Shown here: piece by piece, positions 52,157-63,724 of the stretch | Layout of the letters: every line of letters begins with the position of its first letter | Numbering within the stretch: the stretch's first letter is position 1 | From: Stratiolaelaps scimitus | Taxonomy: Eukaryota > Arthropoda > Arachnida > Mesostigmata > Laelapidae | Length of the DNA: 64,000 bases | Direction: 5' to 3' | Assembly: GCA_019614645.1 (NCBI GenBank) | Contig: JABWDB010000004.1 | Coordinates: forward strand, 558,001 to 622,000 | Made by a program: the position numbers and the translations under genes | The notes under the pieces: model-generated | Databases searched by the model: none | Told to the model about the DNA's origin: nothing | What the model saw: the letters and a program-made list of their open reading frames with translations, nothing else

Positions 52157-54622
52157 GTAAGCACGAAGTGCTGCCTTCGCGTACGCCTCTGTGCCACTAA
52201 CAGATCATTGCTGAACCCTGCCTGCTGACCAGTTGTCGATTGCGGCGACGGGGATTTGACGGCGACGGCGGCGACGACGACGACGCCTATTTGAACGTTG
52301 CAGACGAACGTGTGGCGCTCGACAGCTGTGGATCTGGTGGTGTTGGCAGCGGAGGGCCCACTCGGGTGGCTTTTACTTTTAGACACTTTCGTTGGAATCA
52401 CCCAAATGTATTCCAGGTGGCTGGCTCTTCTCGCGCGATTACTTCCAGCGCTATTCTCGGGAAGGCTTCAACGCGCTAGCCTAGCATACCCGTTCCATTA
52501 TAGGTACCCTCGCCGGCTGGCCCGACTCGTTCGTTCGTTCGCGGACTATTCTGCCATTGTTGTGGTTTTCCACTTGTTTTCAACGGTTTCGGCTGTCGAT
52601 GATTCCAATGGCAGGCATCAGCCTGTACAGCAAGCTACGAGAAGCAGCTGTGCCATGGCGGCAGGGCCATGTTATTGGCCGATGATGACGTTGCTGATTC
52701 CACTCCCTGCAATATGATAGGACGTATAGGCGGATCGACCGACGGACAGCTGGCTAATACGCCTTGCCGCGCGCTGCCGACATTTGCGTTTCGTTCAAGT
52801 TGAACTTCGGGAGCCGGCTGAGTTCGCGTGTCGTCGCAGAAGTCTGAAGACGTCTAATCCAAGTGACGATGGAGGCATAGACCCCCCCATCCCCCAAGCC
52901 GCGATTCCTGCAACCCCCAACAATGAATGTGCGGTAGATGTGCCTGGATGAGTAAGTCACTGGATGGTGCGCTATGGCACACCATAGCTATGGTGCGATA
53001 GCGGTTACGGGCCGGCGCGGTGGCGATTCCGACTTCTCGACTCAGAGCTGCGTTGTATCGTTATGATTTGACTGGCGTCTTCTGACCGGCAGCAAAAAAA
53101 AGAGACACTTTGGCTTCTGCCGATGCTGAGGCGCGCGCGCGGGCGCGCGCTCTCTCTCTCGCTCGCGCACCATCACAATTGTGCCTCGGACCGCTGATGG
53201 TGCTGGAGCGGCTACTGGTAGCAGTAGTAGTAGTAGAACTTGTAACACTAGCGATGTTAGCAGCAGCAGATACAACATAGAAAGAGAGCCACGGGGAATA
53301 GTGACGCAGCCGTCTTTCAAATGTGTCCCCAACGGCGCCCGCACACAGCCGCTAGGCTGTTGGCTGTAACCGCTTTACTAGACGATGCGAACGATCCGCG
53401 AACAGCGAAGAATGCAGCACACCGACATAGGTGAACAACACACAAACACAGAGGTAGCCGGCACCACAACGGCGTGGGGCAATCCTCGTCTCCAGATGAC
53501 GGAATGACATGATTCGAAAAGGTGAAGAAAAAATTGAAATATAGAAAATATGATGACCGTCTCCATTTCGGGGGGGGGCGCGAACGAAAATTTCTATGGG
53601 GAATAATTTTAATTCGTCTCTTCCGACTGATACCCGCCTCCCCGACAGCGGTGTGGCGGTTGCGTCATAACTGATGATTATGTTATAATCTATCAGCGGG
53701 TCAGTGTTCGTGTGATGGGCCTGCGCGGCGGCCTGACGAAAGTGCTTAGGTGGATTACATGTCGGAGGGTTGGATTAATAGGGGAGCGGTTAGGTAGCGA
53801 ATGCATGGTGAGGAGTAGTCGGTGTCGAAATGTATGCAAACGAAAAATGAAAAAGCTTATTGGGTTGTCGACCAAAGCACTTTTGGATTAAGTCTCCCCT
53901 CTACGCAGCTGTTTGCGCAGCTGTTGAATGTCGGCGAATGCAAATTTGAGCTTAATACGACGACGATGTATTCTCGAAGGCGGATGATCAGTGAGCAGAT
54001 GTCAAATGTGTAAATTTTCATTAGTTTTCTGAGCAGCAGCCGTGAACTAGGAAATTCGATGCGTCTTCCCAGCGGTACCTGTCTGTCTCGTTCGTGTTTT
54101 CTTTTCAATAAGCACCAGCCTGGGGTGTAACGAAGCAATGGTGAACGTAAATACTCGATTCTATGTAAAGTAGCTCACAGTTTGTTACGATGGTAACCAT
54201 CTCAATACAATGGCGAAAATAGAGGTTCGTCATTATTGTTACTCGCTAAATTGAACCTGTGCAGATTGTCAGTAGGTGTCGTGGCTGTGATTGTTGGACA
54301 GGTAATAATTACTCACTCAGGTGCTTCAATCCGTCATTAAGCCAGTGGTCAGTTTCACGGTCTCCTGTAATGGTTGACAGTAGGCTGATAATGAACGTAT
54401 TTTGAACGCGGATTCCCCTGGAAATATGAGCTTCGTAAGAGATTATTAAATTATTAAATCGTTCGATTCCGATTTAATATCAGTTAAAATCAGAAACAGT
54501 TTGGAAGAGATATAGCTTGATCAAATCTAGTTTCAAGCTAAATATAAGACTGCTAGGGTTTTTTTTGCTTTGAGTGTTAACTGGTGAGACCCCAATATGC
54601 TGTATATGGCTTACAACAGTTT
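52157..54622. other. Gene-free stretch, GC-rich then AT-rich
   Basis: A GC-rich part with GAC/GGC triplets (52.2-52.8 kb), the GC/CT compound repeat, an AGT triplet run near 53220-53236, and AT-rich sequence after 54.1 kb. No supported gene. Confidence 0.4.
53129..53165 (+). repeat. (GC)n(CT)n(GC) compound repeat
   Basis: Alternating GC passes into CT units and back to GC-rich sequence. Confidence 0.75.
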
Positions 54623-54648
54623 TAAAGATTAGAGCATGTTCAGTGCTA

Positions 54649-54692
<44 letters not shown>

Positions 54693-54716
54693 GCACTGAA
54701 CATGCTCTAATCTTTA
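54623..54716. repeat. Near-perfect palindrome with (TA)n core
   Basis: Arms of 28 bases (54623-54650 and 54689-54716) are perfectly complementary, and the 38-base spacer is almost entirely alternating AT. The whole stretch could extrude as one hairpin. Arm sequence includes GAGCATGTTCAGTGC. Another (TA)n run follows immediately. Confidence 0.85.
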
Positions 54717-54787
54717 TATATATATATATATATATAATATACAATATAATCCATTTTGGTGACAGTGTGGAACGCATGTCCACGCAA

Positions 54788-54816
54788 TATAAGTGGACAA
54801 CTTTTGTCCACTTATA
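54788..54816. repeat. Perfect hairpin, 13-bp stem and 3-base loop
   Basis: TATAAGTGGACAA, then CTT, then its exact reverse complement. It lies 70 bases right of the large palindrome and next to the start of the decayed coding sequence. Confidence 0.8.
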
Positions 54817-54835
54817 ATAGACGAATGTTCCCTCT

Positions 54836-55376
54836 TTGGCTGGTAGTTGCCACTTCGCAAGGATCTCCTATCAATCATTCTCCATTGATGAAACAGAATG
54901 GCTCAATTTGGGAGGAGCTGGAGAGATGGTTTCCGAAAACGACAAAGAATGGCTGGATCTATTGCGTAAACCACAAACTGAGGGGAGACCGAGCCAAAGC
55001 CTCGGACACTTCGTTTTTCGATAGTGTCGATCCAAAAGCATTCTTGTATATTAGTGATCTGCATCCGCCTTGATCAGAGGTAGGAAAGATGATCATTCAT
55101 GAGATAACGACTTCAGTCATTTGGATACTATTCCAGCAGTCGCATGCTAGCCAAGAAAGTGTCAAATGGATGGCAAACGCTTGGTGGGAACCATCTGCGG
55201 GCATTTCGTTGACTGATCACCCATATTAAGTCGTTTCGACCGGTGGACGAATTCGCCTCAACGCCGTCTATTCTGGAACCTTATTCAAAGGCGATTTGGA
55301 AATTGAAGCGATTTTAAAACAGTACAATGGCCCACGAATGCTTTGGCATCGATATGACATGAATCACTACGGGTGA
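54836..55376 (+). pseudogene. Decayed coding sequence of unknown identity
   Basis: Two frames together look protein-like. The first carries FSIDETEWLNLGGAGEMVSE and ends near 55024. From about 54996 the second frame carries FFDSVDPKAFLYISDLHPP, then a stop (TGA, 55071), then KWMANAWWEPSAGISLTDHP. It then has another stop (TAA, 55227), then GGRIRLNAVYSGTLFKGDLE and WHRYDMNHYG before a TGA at 55374. The pattern suggests one coding sequence broken by a frameshift and two stops, as in an old retrocopy or transposon remnant. No intron borders are obvious. It sits just right of two hairpins. I do not recognise the family. Two stops in about 135 codons is low, but not decisive against chance. Confidence 0.3.
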
Positions 55377-57200
55377 TCTAGATAATATATCATGTTCTCA
55401 ATATAGCAATTCTGTCTGTGCCACCGTTGATGTTTACCGACGATTAAATTACTGTACAGTCGGCGTTCTGCCATCTCAATACGCAATTACAGTAATACCT
55501 TTTGCAACGCGCGATATCTGTGCGGTGAAACCGAACTACTCAACGAGTGCATCCACCTGTGGGAGACATCCACAGGCTCCCTCTTCTTTTCTCCGTAGAA
55601 TCCAGTGCCTTGCTGCTCCTTAACGAATCTTTATATAATAGCCATGCTACTAAACACATTCTGCCAGTTAGACGGCGCTGTTAACTCTGTGTGAATCCTT
55701 TGAAATTTACGATGTGATCCGATTTAGCGATACGCAAAGGGGGCTAACTAACTAACAATCGCACGCGGGTGAAGTGTGCTTAGTTGCCGTTTCGGCGCGT
55801 TGGTAAGTATACCCATGAGCCAGCGAGCGGGTCGGCGGACGCGAAACACATAATTTCTTACATAAGACCCAACACAAATAGGTGGCATCGTTTTTTTGAA
55901 TTTCACTCGTTCTGTTCATTTTCCTCTGGTTTGCTCGCAAGTCCTGCGAAGGGGTCACTGCCGCCAACCGACGAATCCTAACGAGACGAATACAAAGAGC
56001 GGGGTTCAATGACGGGGATCGCTCCGGCCGAACTTCGCTGAAGTCTCTTCCAGAGCGAGTCGAGCAGGATTCGTTAATGATTTTTGCAAAATTTCGAGGA
56101 GAAAAAAAACGCACAAAAATTTACTCTCAAACACATGTCTTTTGTTTGTGGGCGTTTATTGCATTAGCAATCATCACCATAATCATCGTCATTACGGCCG
56201 CTTGGTTCATCGCTCGAGTCGGGGGCGGCTGAGGTGCAACACCCTACGGCTCACTGAGCAGTTGATAACAGCAGCCGATGGTGGGTGGCGCTGTCGAGAC
56301 GGGAGTCAGGGTAGAGCAGATGGGAATACTTGTTCCAGTAGGAAACTAAGCGGACGTCTGAACGATCAGCGGCGGCCACAGCGGCGGCCCTCACTAGAAA
56401 TTATATGATCATTTATGATGAGAAGCGAACAAGGATGTGTGTGCTTTTAGGCTATGCTTCCGTAAGGGTGGTCCTTTTAATTGAAGTCGTTTTGAGTTGA
56501 ACAGCGTGTCAGCGTGCGCTTATCGAAGGCTATTGAACCACTCGGTGTATTGAACTAGTTACGTATTTTGCATTGACCGCAAACCTCAGCTCAGAGCCAA
56601 GGTTCGCTCCCAAAGGCAGCAGATTACATATGTAGATATCCTTTCACAATAAATTGCAATGAACATTTGGTGTGGCGTCTTGTCGGACCGGCGCTACAAC
56701 AGTGCCTGATAGCTAACTCAATGCCGGAAGCCCGGCTATGAGGTAATCCATCAATTTAATCACGATTCAAAAACAGACGCCGCAAAGTATCATAATATAG
56801 CTTCCGACAGAGATTCATAAGCTGTACGTTTAAGAGCTAAACTAGATTTGTTTGTCTTCCTCCACTTATCATATTTAAAAGTCCTGCTACGAAACGATCA
56901 TCACCCATCCAATTACAGTCTAGTTTCTTCAGCCGGGATAACGCCTGAATAATTGAATTCGCCCCCACACATGTTCAGCGACTTCAACAACAGTTATTAT
57001 ATGTTGTCGTTGTTGTTGTTATTATTATTATGTTAGTATCCATTTGTTCACTGAGGATGTTCGTTCGAACTTTAAATTGCAATAATTTTGTATAACCACT
57101 TTCCGTATTGTTATTATTACTATTATTCGTTATTGACGCATTAAATGTATTTAGCACTAATTCTAATCATTACGATGTCTCTGTACTGCTAATCTTCCAG
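55377..57200. other. Sequence upstream of the first recognised exon, probably intronic
   Basis: No exon ending in phase 0 could be found here to join the exon at 57201. A GTT/ATT run lies near 57002-57031. The interval is probably part of a larger intron. Confidence 0.4.
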
Positions 57201-57331
57201 ATCGAAGGAGTTCATGATCTCCACTCGCTGGAGATCCTTCAGAACAACCTACTCCGGGCGAATCGTCATAAGGAGAACTCGAATAGCCTAGCACAACTCA
57301 CCGCCCACGCACACGCTCATCAAAACAATCG
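57201..57331 (+). CDS. Internal coding exon 1 (as seen) of an unidentified Ser-rich protein
   Basis: The exon is preceded by a pyrimidine-rich acceptor (ctaatcttccag) and followed by a strong donor (GTGAGC). It opens in phase 0 with IEGVHDLHSLEILQNNLL and continues through a hydrophilic stretch to an Ala-His alternation (TAHAHAHQNN). The last two bases (CG) are the start of an Arg codon that the next exon completes with A. The first third could form an amphipathic helix; no catalytic motif is visible. VHDLH also occurs in cation-diffusion-facilitator transporters, but nothing after it fits that family, so I do not use it. Membership in the downstream gene rests on phase agreement across a 4.9 kb intron. 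Upstream exons must exist, since this one starts in mid-protein, but I could not place them. Confidence 0.62.
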
Positions 57332-60300
57332 GTGAGCATTGAGCGGTTGTGGAACAATGTCCCCTGTTGGTCCTTTTTGTTTATGCTACACCTTAGCATG
57401 CTTACATAGAAGTATAGATACCTAGGAGCCAGCGTTATGAGATCAGCTTATTGCAGAATAGTGATGACGGGATAGGGGAGTTGGACAAATTGGATGCTGT
57501 CTAAAAGCACTAGTCACGTACATGGTATGTTTTGCATTGTGTGTCCTGTGTCCACGTTGAGTATTCGGTATAACTATTCGAGTCAGTTGGCGTCATCAGA
57601 CATCCTAGGTTACGACCTGAATTATTTGCAAGAGACCTCGTGATGTTATTTCATTTTATGTAATGTTACAGTGTTTCCAACGATACTTTTGGGAGGTGCG
57701 AACGTGCAAATGGAAATACTGGGAGAGATTTCCAGTTTTAGAGCTCAGGGCTCGCAAATACAAAGCTAGATACGTCGTTTTCACCTGGTCCTCGTCTAGT
57801 GATTATTTTGCAACTAAAATCATCGCGATATCGACTGTGTGCTCAATGAATTAGAGAGACAGCGTCCGCAGACTTCAGTGTTGATTGCTCATCTGTGAGG
57901 ACCAGATACTATCGACTACTAGTGGGTCCAATATATTTCATAATTGTAAAAAAAATGTAGTCTTTCGACCAAGCGATGTTTCTCTCAACCAAGTCGTCCT
58001 TCCTAGTATTGCTAAAGATCAGCACAGTGCGACACTGATGCTTTATTGTAAATGGTACTTTCGCCTGGCGCATAGCCCACACTATACCCGCGACCGATGG
58101 CCGTTCAATTTGCGTTTGTCTACTCACTTATAAACAAAGAAGAGATTGGTAGTGTATTACGTAAGTTCTTAGCCATTAATTAGCCGCGCGTTGACGAAGA
58201 TTTGCCTCGCGACTCACAGGAGTCCGCCCGTATACCTTTTGTATACATTCGACAAAACGAATAGATAACGAATGCCAGTTTAATGGCAATCGATGCCAAG
58301 CTCGTTGGAATTAACTTTTTTCCAATAACGTATTGTTCTTTACTCTAGACATTGACCAGCGCTTCCCATACTTTCTATAACCACGCATGTTTATCTTGTA
58401 TTACCTTTACCGTGCAGATTTGATTCACCGATACGAACACACCAAACATTTGCGGCTTCAATTGCAATTATCTATTATTATCATTATTATCTAAAGCTAT
58501 GGTCATCCGTGCCGTTGCTATCTGCTCGCATTTGTGGCTTAAGGTGGCAACACTCCAAGACTTCAAAAAAAGTGGTAGACTTCAATACACCTCACCTGAC
58601 ATCAATGCGTCTTGCGCTGGATATTGCAAATGCTCAGCTCTCGTCTGCGGGCTCGCCAAAACATATCCAACAACTATAATGCAATTGTGCTCTTAAAGCT
58701 GTCCTTTCTCGCTTAGTGTATATGGAAATTTCGTATATTAGCCAAAGGGGAAGCACACCAGGCTGGTGTGGCCTTGTGGGGCGCTCATGAAACCGACGAA
58801 ATATGAAATACACATACATATTAAAACCTATCGAAAGCAGTGACAACAGAAATGCGTAACATGATGAACCAGGTAGTATAATCAACATCAATTCCTGTTG
58901 ACTCAATGACCTCAACGTCTGTTCTGCACTTACTGTTCGTCATTCACACGAATTCGTATTGTTGTTAACTTTGAGGAAGGCAGACTTTCTTTTCTTTCAC
59001 TGCGGGTGTCGTCGATTACCTGCAGACCAGGACGAATTTGATCGTACTTATCGACGACAAAGCCATCTTCTTGTCAGCGGGTGTACCGAACAGAAACGAT
59101 CCAGCGAGAAAAACTCAAGTGATATAGATAGACAAAGCAAAAGACACCGCACACAAACACGGATTCAGGCTCTATCAGTTCCCTAGACACTGTCATATGT
59201 GAAATGTACATTGTCACTACATATATTAAGCCAGTGATTCTCACAAAACCGTCCTTCTTTATCTACGTATATAGCCCATTGTGCTCTACTTGCTGTGGCG
59301 CCCTTGTAATCTCTTTGTGTTCCCTTGATATATATATATATATATAAAATTAAAAATAATTATTACTTTACTACGCATCCGACCCAATGTCATTCATCCT
59401 GAATATGGTGGGCTTCTCGCACTTTTCGGGAAGAAAATCCCGGTGATATTTCTTTGCTTGGCTGTACCTTTTGTTCTAGTTGGGAGGGGGGCACTTTTGT
59501 TTGGATAGCGTCTCTTTACCCAGCCGTCAATCATGGCGGTGATTTCTAAAGGTCCTTCCAAGTCGAAGTGCCCCGACGCGTTTGTTTTGCCTCTCATCGA
59601 TTTTCTGCCCCATCTTCTGTCGCACGGATCAGGAGATTGATTTTATTTTCGGATAGCGAAATCAGCAACAGGACCTTATCTTCGCAATCGCCTTTCGTCT
59701 GTCTGACCGAGCTAACGATCCTTTGTGAATTGACTGCGCCGATTGCATCGCTATTGTACGCAATGCATTATACTGTCTAAACGGCTATGATAGATGTAGC
59801 TGGCTGTGTAGCTATATAGTCGAAGGAGTTAGTGATGGACGACTGTTGATCGAATTCGATCGGACGATCTGAAACAAATTTCGTGAGCGGTCCCCGGTGA
59901 ATGTTCGACCTGGAGAAAAAGGGATAGAGAGAGAGAGAGAACCTCATGAGAAATATATGTATATATATATATATATATACGGGGCGGTGCTGCGGTTGTA
60001 AGAGAAGTTTGTCTTCAATCTGAGATCTCTTATATATGTGCATTTTAGTAAATGATTTGTTTTCGGTTCGATTTTGCGGAATCTGATTTCTAAATTTTGC
60101 TTTCTGTATAAATCGTTTTTAGAACATCCACTATTGTTTTAACTCGAGCCGATGAATTGATATTTTGGCATTAGCTGGAAGCGAACTAAGATTTCTAGTT
60201 CGGCAGTATTCCGCAGCGGTGACTTCAATAGGATTGAGTTTCAAAGCGTTCCCATATCGGCCACCGTCGGTTAGATTCACAGTCCTAGAATGATGGTATT

Positions 60301-61021
60301 TCGTATCGCGTCATCGACGTATAATATTTACCATGGTGGATAGAAAACCCAATTAGTAAATAAGCTTTTGGGCAGGCATAATTCTCCCAGCAAGTATTAC
60401 ACCCTATATCATCGACAATTTCCTCACAAACAAATTTCCGCTAAGTTTGAGTGGACAAATCCATAATTCTAGCGAGATTCTATTCTATCGTGACCGGCAA
60501 AAAGTGACTAGTGCAAACCCCTCATATCTAATTCGTCCTGCGTCCAGTCCGACCGATCTGACAAGCAACCAATATGTATATGCATGAATTGATACATTGC
60601 AAAATCAGCCAATGTCCGTCCAAGGTGAAGAAGAAGAAGAACTATCTGGCCAAATCGTTACAATCAATTACCCCCTATCACGGCTTCGTGGAACAACGAC
60701 TGTCTTGACGCGCTTGTACGTTTGTATGTCTGTCTGTGTAAGGGCAACACAGAATAAACAACGATCCGTTGTTCGTCGTTGGTTACGCGTCAATCCTCCA
60801 TCACGATGATGTTATCGCTCGAGGTGTATTTGACTTGCCGTCTAGCCAGCCATGTGTCGGTGTGCCCTTCCATTCATTGTTTTCTTATCATTGTAATTTC
60901 GATTTCGTTCAGCGGAGGTGAATCCTGGCTCTATTGTATATCTGTGAGGGAATTGCCCGATGGGCACGTGATGCCCGGCAAACGCAAACTTCATTAGGGC
61001 ATTGGAACGCTGTATTCTGCC

Positions 61022-61023
<2 letters not shown>

Positions 61024-61058
<35 letters not shown>
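61024..61058 (+). repeat. (TA)n microsatellite
   Basis: About 17 TA units within the large intron. Confidence 0.85.
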
Positions 61059-61061
<3 letters not shown>

Positions 61062-61639
61062 TACATACCCTATTTGATGTTAAATGCTAAGGATAGGGCT
61101 GCAATTCAAGGCATTGCAATAAAAACAAGGCAGTCAGGTACGTACCTAATTAGATGCAAGGATGGGTTCGTTATCTCATCCCTTTGGGTGGCAAACGAAG
61201 GAGAAAAAGTATTGTACACGCAAACTCGTATTGTACTCGTGTATACATTATTGCGTGCATTCTCGTATACATTCATGATGTCATCGTTGATTGTCTGCTC
61301 GTCATTGTGTTTCGAGAAATCCCCGGTGGCAGCCGCCATAGGTAAGCGATGGAGGCTAGCCTGAACATGACGGCCCATTGGTCGGACACCTTTGCAAAGG
61401 TCCACAAACGAACATTCACTGGGTAGACTGTACGTGCTCGATTAACGATACGAGCAATTAGCCGATTGGCTACCTGCCTATCGGAGACGCGCATCAAGAC
61501 GACGCATGACTCTAGGATAACATCATTGTCAAAATCATAATATGACAATGTTAAATTGTGGGTCCTAAAAAGGAAATTTTCTGCGATGACTCGGAGCCTT
61601 AAACTTTTAATAATCTCCAAGGTAAAAACTACTTTCGCC

Positions 61640-61748
61640 ATTGCTTCATAAGACGGACCCCTTATGAAAAAGTACCACGTGGGAATCGAACTCGCGTACC
61701 TTGTGATTGCAAGGCAGGATCACACGAATACACCACTCGACCGGGCTC
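61640..61748 (-). mobile_element. tRNA-derived SINE, family 1, copy B
   Basis: Read on the minus strand it starts GAGCCCGGTCGAGTGGTGTA. It has an anticodon-arm-like CCTTGCAATCACAAGG, a B box (GTTCGATTCC) and the family tail AAGGGGTCCGTCTTAT (61648-61663) followed by GAAGCAATG. It matches copy A in order and spacing. It lies in the large intron of the Ser-rich protein gene, antisense to that gene. Such insertions are usually tolerated intronic passengers. Confidence 0.62.
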
Positions 61749-62247
61749 GACTAAATTGTGGTCGTACCCTGAGCTAACGGTGCTTCACTGGGATCGCTTC
61801 TTCTTCAGATATGGGAATCAAAACATATTAATACCATCTGTATTTAAAGGCATCTTGTGACCGCAAGCCCTTTTTGTACAGACTCTCAACCTATTTAAAG
61901 GAGCATTTATGTGTCGAAAGAAGAGTTCCACGTTGTTATCCCTACCGTTGGTCACATCTCGTCGATGCCGAGCCTCGAAAAAAGGGGTTATATGGTGCAT
62001 TGGTCAAATATATTGGTTATGGTTTCATTGGAATTGTTCTTGCTAAGCGCAACGCCTATGACGAAGTGAATGAATGCAATCTAAGATGCATCACAAACAA
62101 GTATAGTCTCTCCCTTAATGGGAGAGACGATACTGTTCTTTGTAAGTTGGCTATGCCATCGACGATGCTTGTTCTTCAAAAGTAGCTTTACACATTTTCA
62201 TTTGTGCAGTATCACTAACACTACTTTGCTTTTCGAAATATGCGCAG

Positions 62248-62504
62248 ATCGTTGCAAGAGGACGGCGAAGGTTCGGGTGACTCGGGGGAATCGGAGCTGG
62301 AGTTGATGATGTCCGAGGACTTCCACGAGCCGAGCTCCAATGCGCCGAAACCTCGAAAGCCGTTACGCCGCAAGGTACTCCAAGGACCACATCAGCGACG
62401 GCGTCAATCGGCATCGCTGACAACGGCGGCCACTCGACCGGAACCGTCCACCGGAGCGGCGTCCATCGATAGGGACTGCAATCGACCGTCGTCACCAGAC
62501 CTTG
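62248..62504 (+). CDS. Internal coding exon 2 of the unidentified Ser-rich protein
   Basis: The acceptor is tttgctttt...gcgcag, and the donor is TTG|GTCAGT. The exon enters in phase 2 (one base finishes an Arg codon) and leaves in phase 1. An in-frame stop lies a few codons upstream of 62240, which supports a splice entry rather than translation starting further upstream. The peptide starts with an acidic segment (SLQEDGEGSGDSGESELEL). A basic patch (PRKPLRRK) and a basophilic-kinase-type site (RRRQSAS) follow, then a Ser/Thr/Pro-rich stretch ending near RPSSPDL. This composition is typical of intrinsically disordered, phosphorylated regions. An ATG at 62240 just before the exon could be taken as a start, but it lies inside the splice acceptor region. 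No domain or family is recognised. Confidence 0.78.
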
Positions 62505-62650
62505 GTCAGTTTAGCTTAAAAAAAATTTTGGAAGTCAATCAGCATATGGCAGGAATAATACAGAATGATCCTCTTTTGCTTTAGGTGGCCACAATCCGCC
62601 GATACCATATAGTACAGTACAAATACACCTTTTCTTCAAATCGATATCTA

Positions 62651-62722
62651 TTTCAGGGGGCTCGAACATGCAACGTTCGGCTTTTTGCAGCCAACAACTT
62701 AGCCGGCAAAGCCACCACTAAA
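62651..62722 (-). mobile_element. tRNA-like SINE head in the exon 2-3 intron
   Basis: Read on the minus strand there is GTGGTGGCTTTGCCGGCTAA (A-box region), a stem-loop (GTTGGCTGCAAAAAGCCGAAC-like, given here only as a motif) and a B box (GTTCGAGCCCC). The spacing is like a tRNA, but stems are imperfect and the 5' acceptor half does not pair, so a SINE remnant is more likely than a functional tRNA. It lies wholly in the 461-base intron. Confidence 0.45.
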
Positions 62723-62965
62723 TGTGCTTAATTGTGTTTTTTATTTTTTAACCAAAGCGAGCTAACGGTATTCTGTGAACATAAAATGGCAGCAACTATT
62801 TCTTCAACTAAAAGTATATATATATATATATATTATATATTGGAAATCGATGTCGACACATTCGTGGTAGGTTTGACCATTTCGTAGCTATATTCCAAAT
62901 ACAATTTTCTACTCTATTTACAAAAAGCTCCTATCTAACAAAGATGTGTCATTCTTCTGTGACAG

Positions 62966-63110
62966 AGCTGCGCGACCCGGCGTTCTTCGACTCGCTTCTA
63001 TCCGACAATGGCTCTCCCCGATCCGAGCCTTGCTTTTCGTTCATCTTCGATCCACCGTACAGTCCACCACCACCATCATTCTGGAGCCTCCCGAATTCGG
63101 CATTCTCCAG
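62966..63110 (+). CDS. Internal coding exon 3 of the unidentified Ser-rich protein
   Basis: The acceptor is attcttctgtgacag and the donor is CCAG|GTTCGT. The exon enters in phase 1, completing a Glu codon with the G left by the previous exon, and leaves in phase 2. It encodes LRDPAFFDSLLSDNGSPRSE, then FSFIFDPPYSPPPPSFWSL. The latter is an aromatic/proline segment that could be a short linear binding motif in a disordered chain. The 461-base intron before it carries a tRNA-like SINE remnant on the minus strand. The start three bases later at the tandem AG would break the frame match, so 62966 is chosen. Family unknown. Confidence 0.8.
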
Positions 63111-63724
63111 GTTCGTTGGCCAAACTGCCACCCCTATAACTAATAAGTTCCTCAGGACACACCGACATCGATCTGGACTCGCTAGCGTTAGTCCAATTAT
63201 CAAAATTATCACACGCGCTGCTGCTTGAAAACTGACTCCACTTTTCGATATCATGGTCAGAGCGATGTTCAATTTGCTCGTATAGATTTTAACCCGACTA
63301 CAATTATATGTATGTGTATTTTGAAAATCGTTTACTATCTTCTTATTGGTCGTACCTGCAAGTGCAGAATAATAACTAAATGAAGTATTCATGTTCAAAT
63401 ATGTCATTTATATGGGAATACCCTTGATCTGCTCTACTAGGCGATCAAATAATACATGAATCTTTAGCTGTTGGCCACAGTCAATTTACTCATGTGTGTG
63501 TGTGGGCCCGGTTAACAAAAAAGCAAACGTTTTTGAACCAATCTATGCTAGCTATTCAGACATCTCATATACCTATCATATTATATACATACATACGTGT
63601 ACACTTCTGAGCTCAAAAGTCCTCCATTTCTCACGCTCACCAGCTCTGCAACAATTTGACATTAATTCGTCCTTTAATCCTCCTCCCTGCTCGTCTTGTC
63701 GAACGGCACCTGAATCTCAAACAG

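Larger units (their letters stand above)
57332..62247 (+). other. Long intron between exons 1 and 2
   Basis: This 4.9 kb interval starts with GTGAGC and ends with GCGCAG. It holds AT microsatellites near 59332, 59958 and 61024-61058, a (GA)n run near 59930, and a SINE copy on the minus strand at 61640-61748. It also holds an open frame at 61882-62141 with its own splice-like borders. That frame does not fit the phase of the flanking exons, so it is treated as a candidate alternative exon or chance ORF (see findings). Confidence 0.5.

Noticed and set aside
60170..60260. Minus-strand tRNA-like sequence
   Set aside because: The B box candidate (TTAGTTCGCTTCC) departs at key positions and no A box was found at the right distance.
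61002..61364. 120-residue ORF with Tyr-Ile repeats
   Set aside because: Begins in a (TA)n array. The rest lacks splice signals compatible with the surrounding exons.
62651..62722. Possible tRNA gene on the minus strand
   Set aside because: A and B boxes are recognisable but the 5' and 3' acceptor halves are not complementary. More likely a SINE head.
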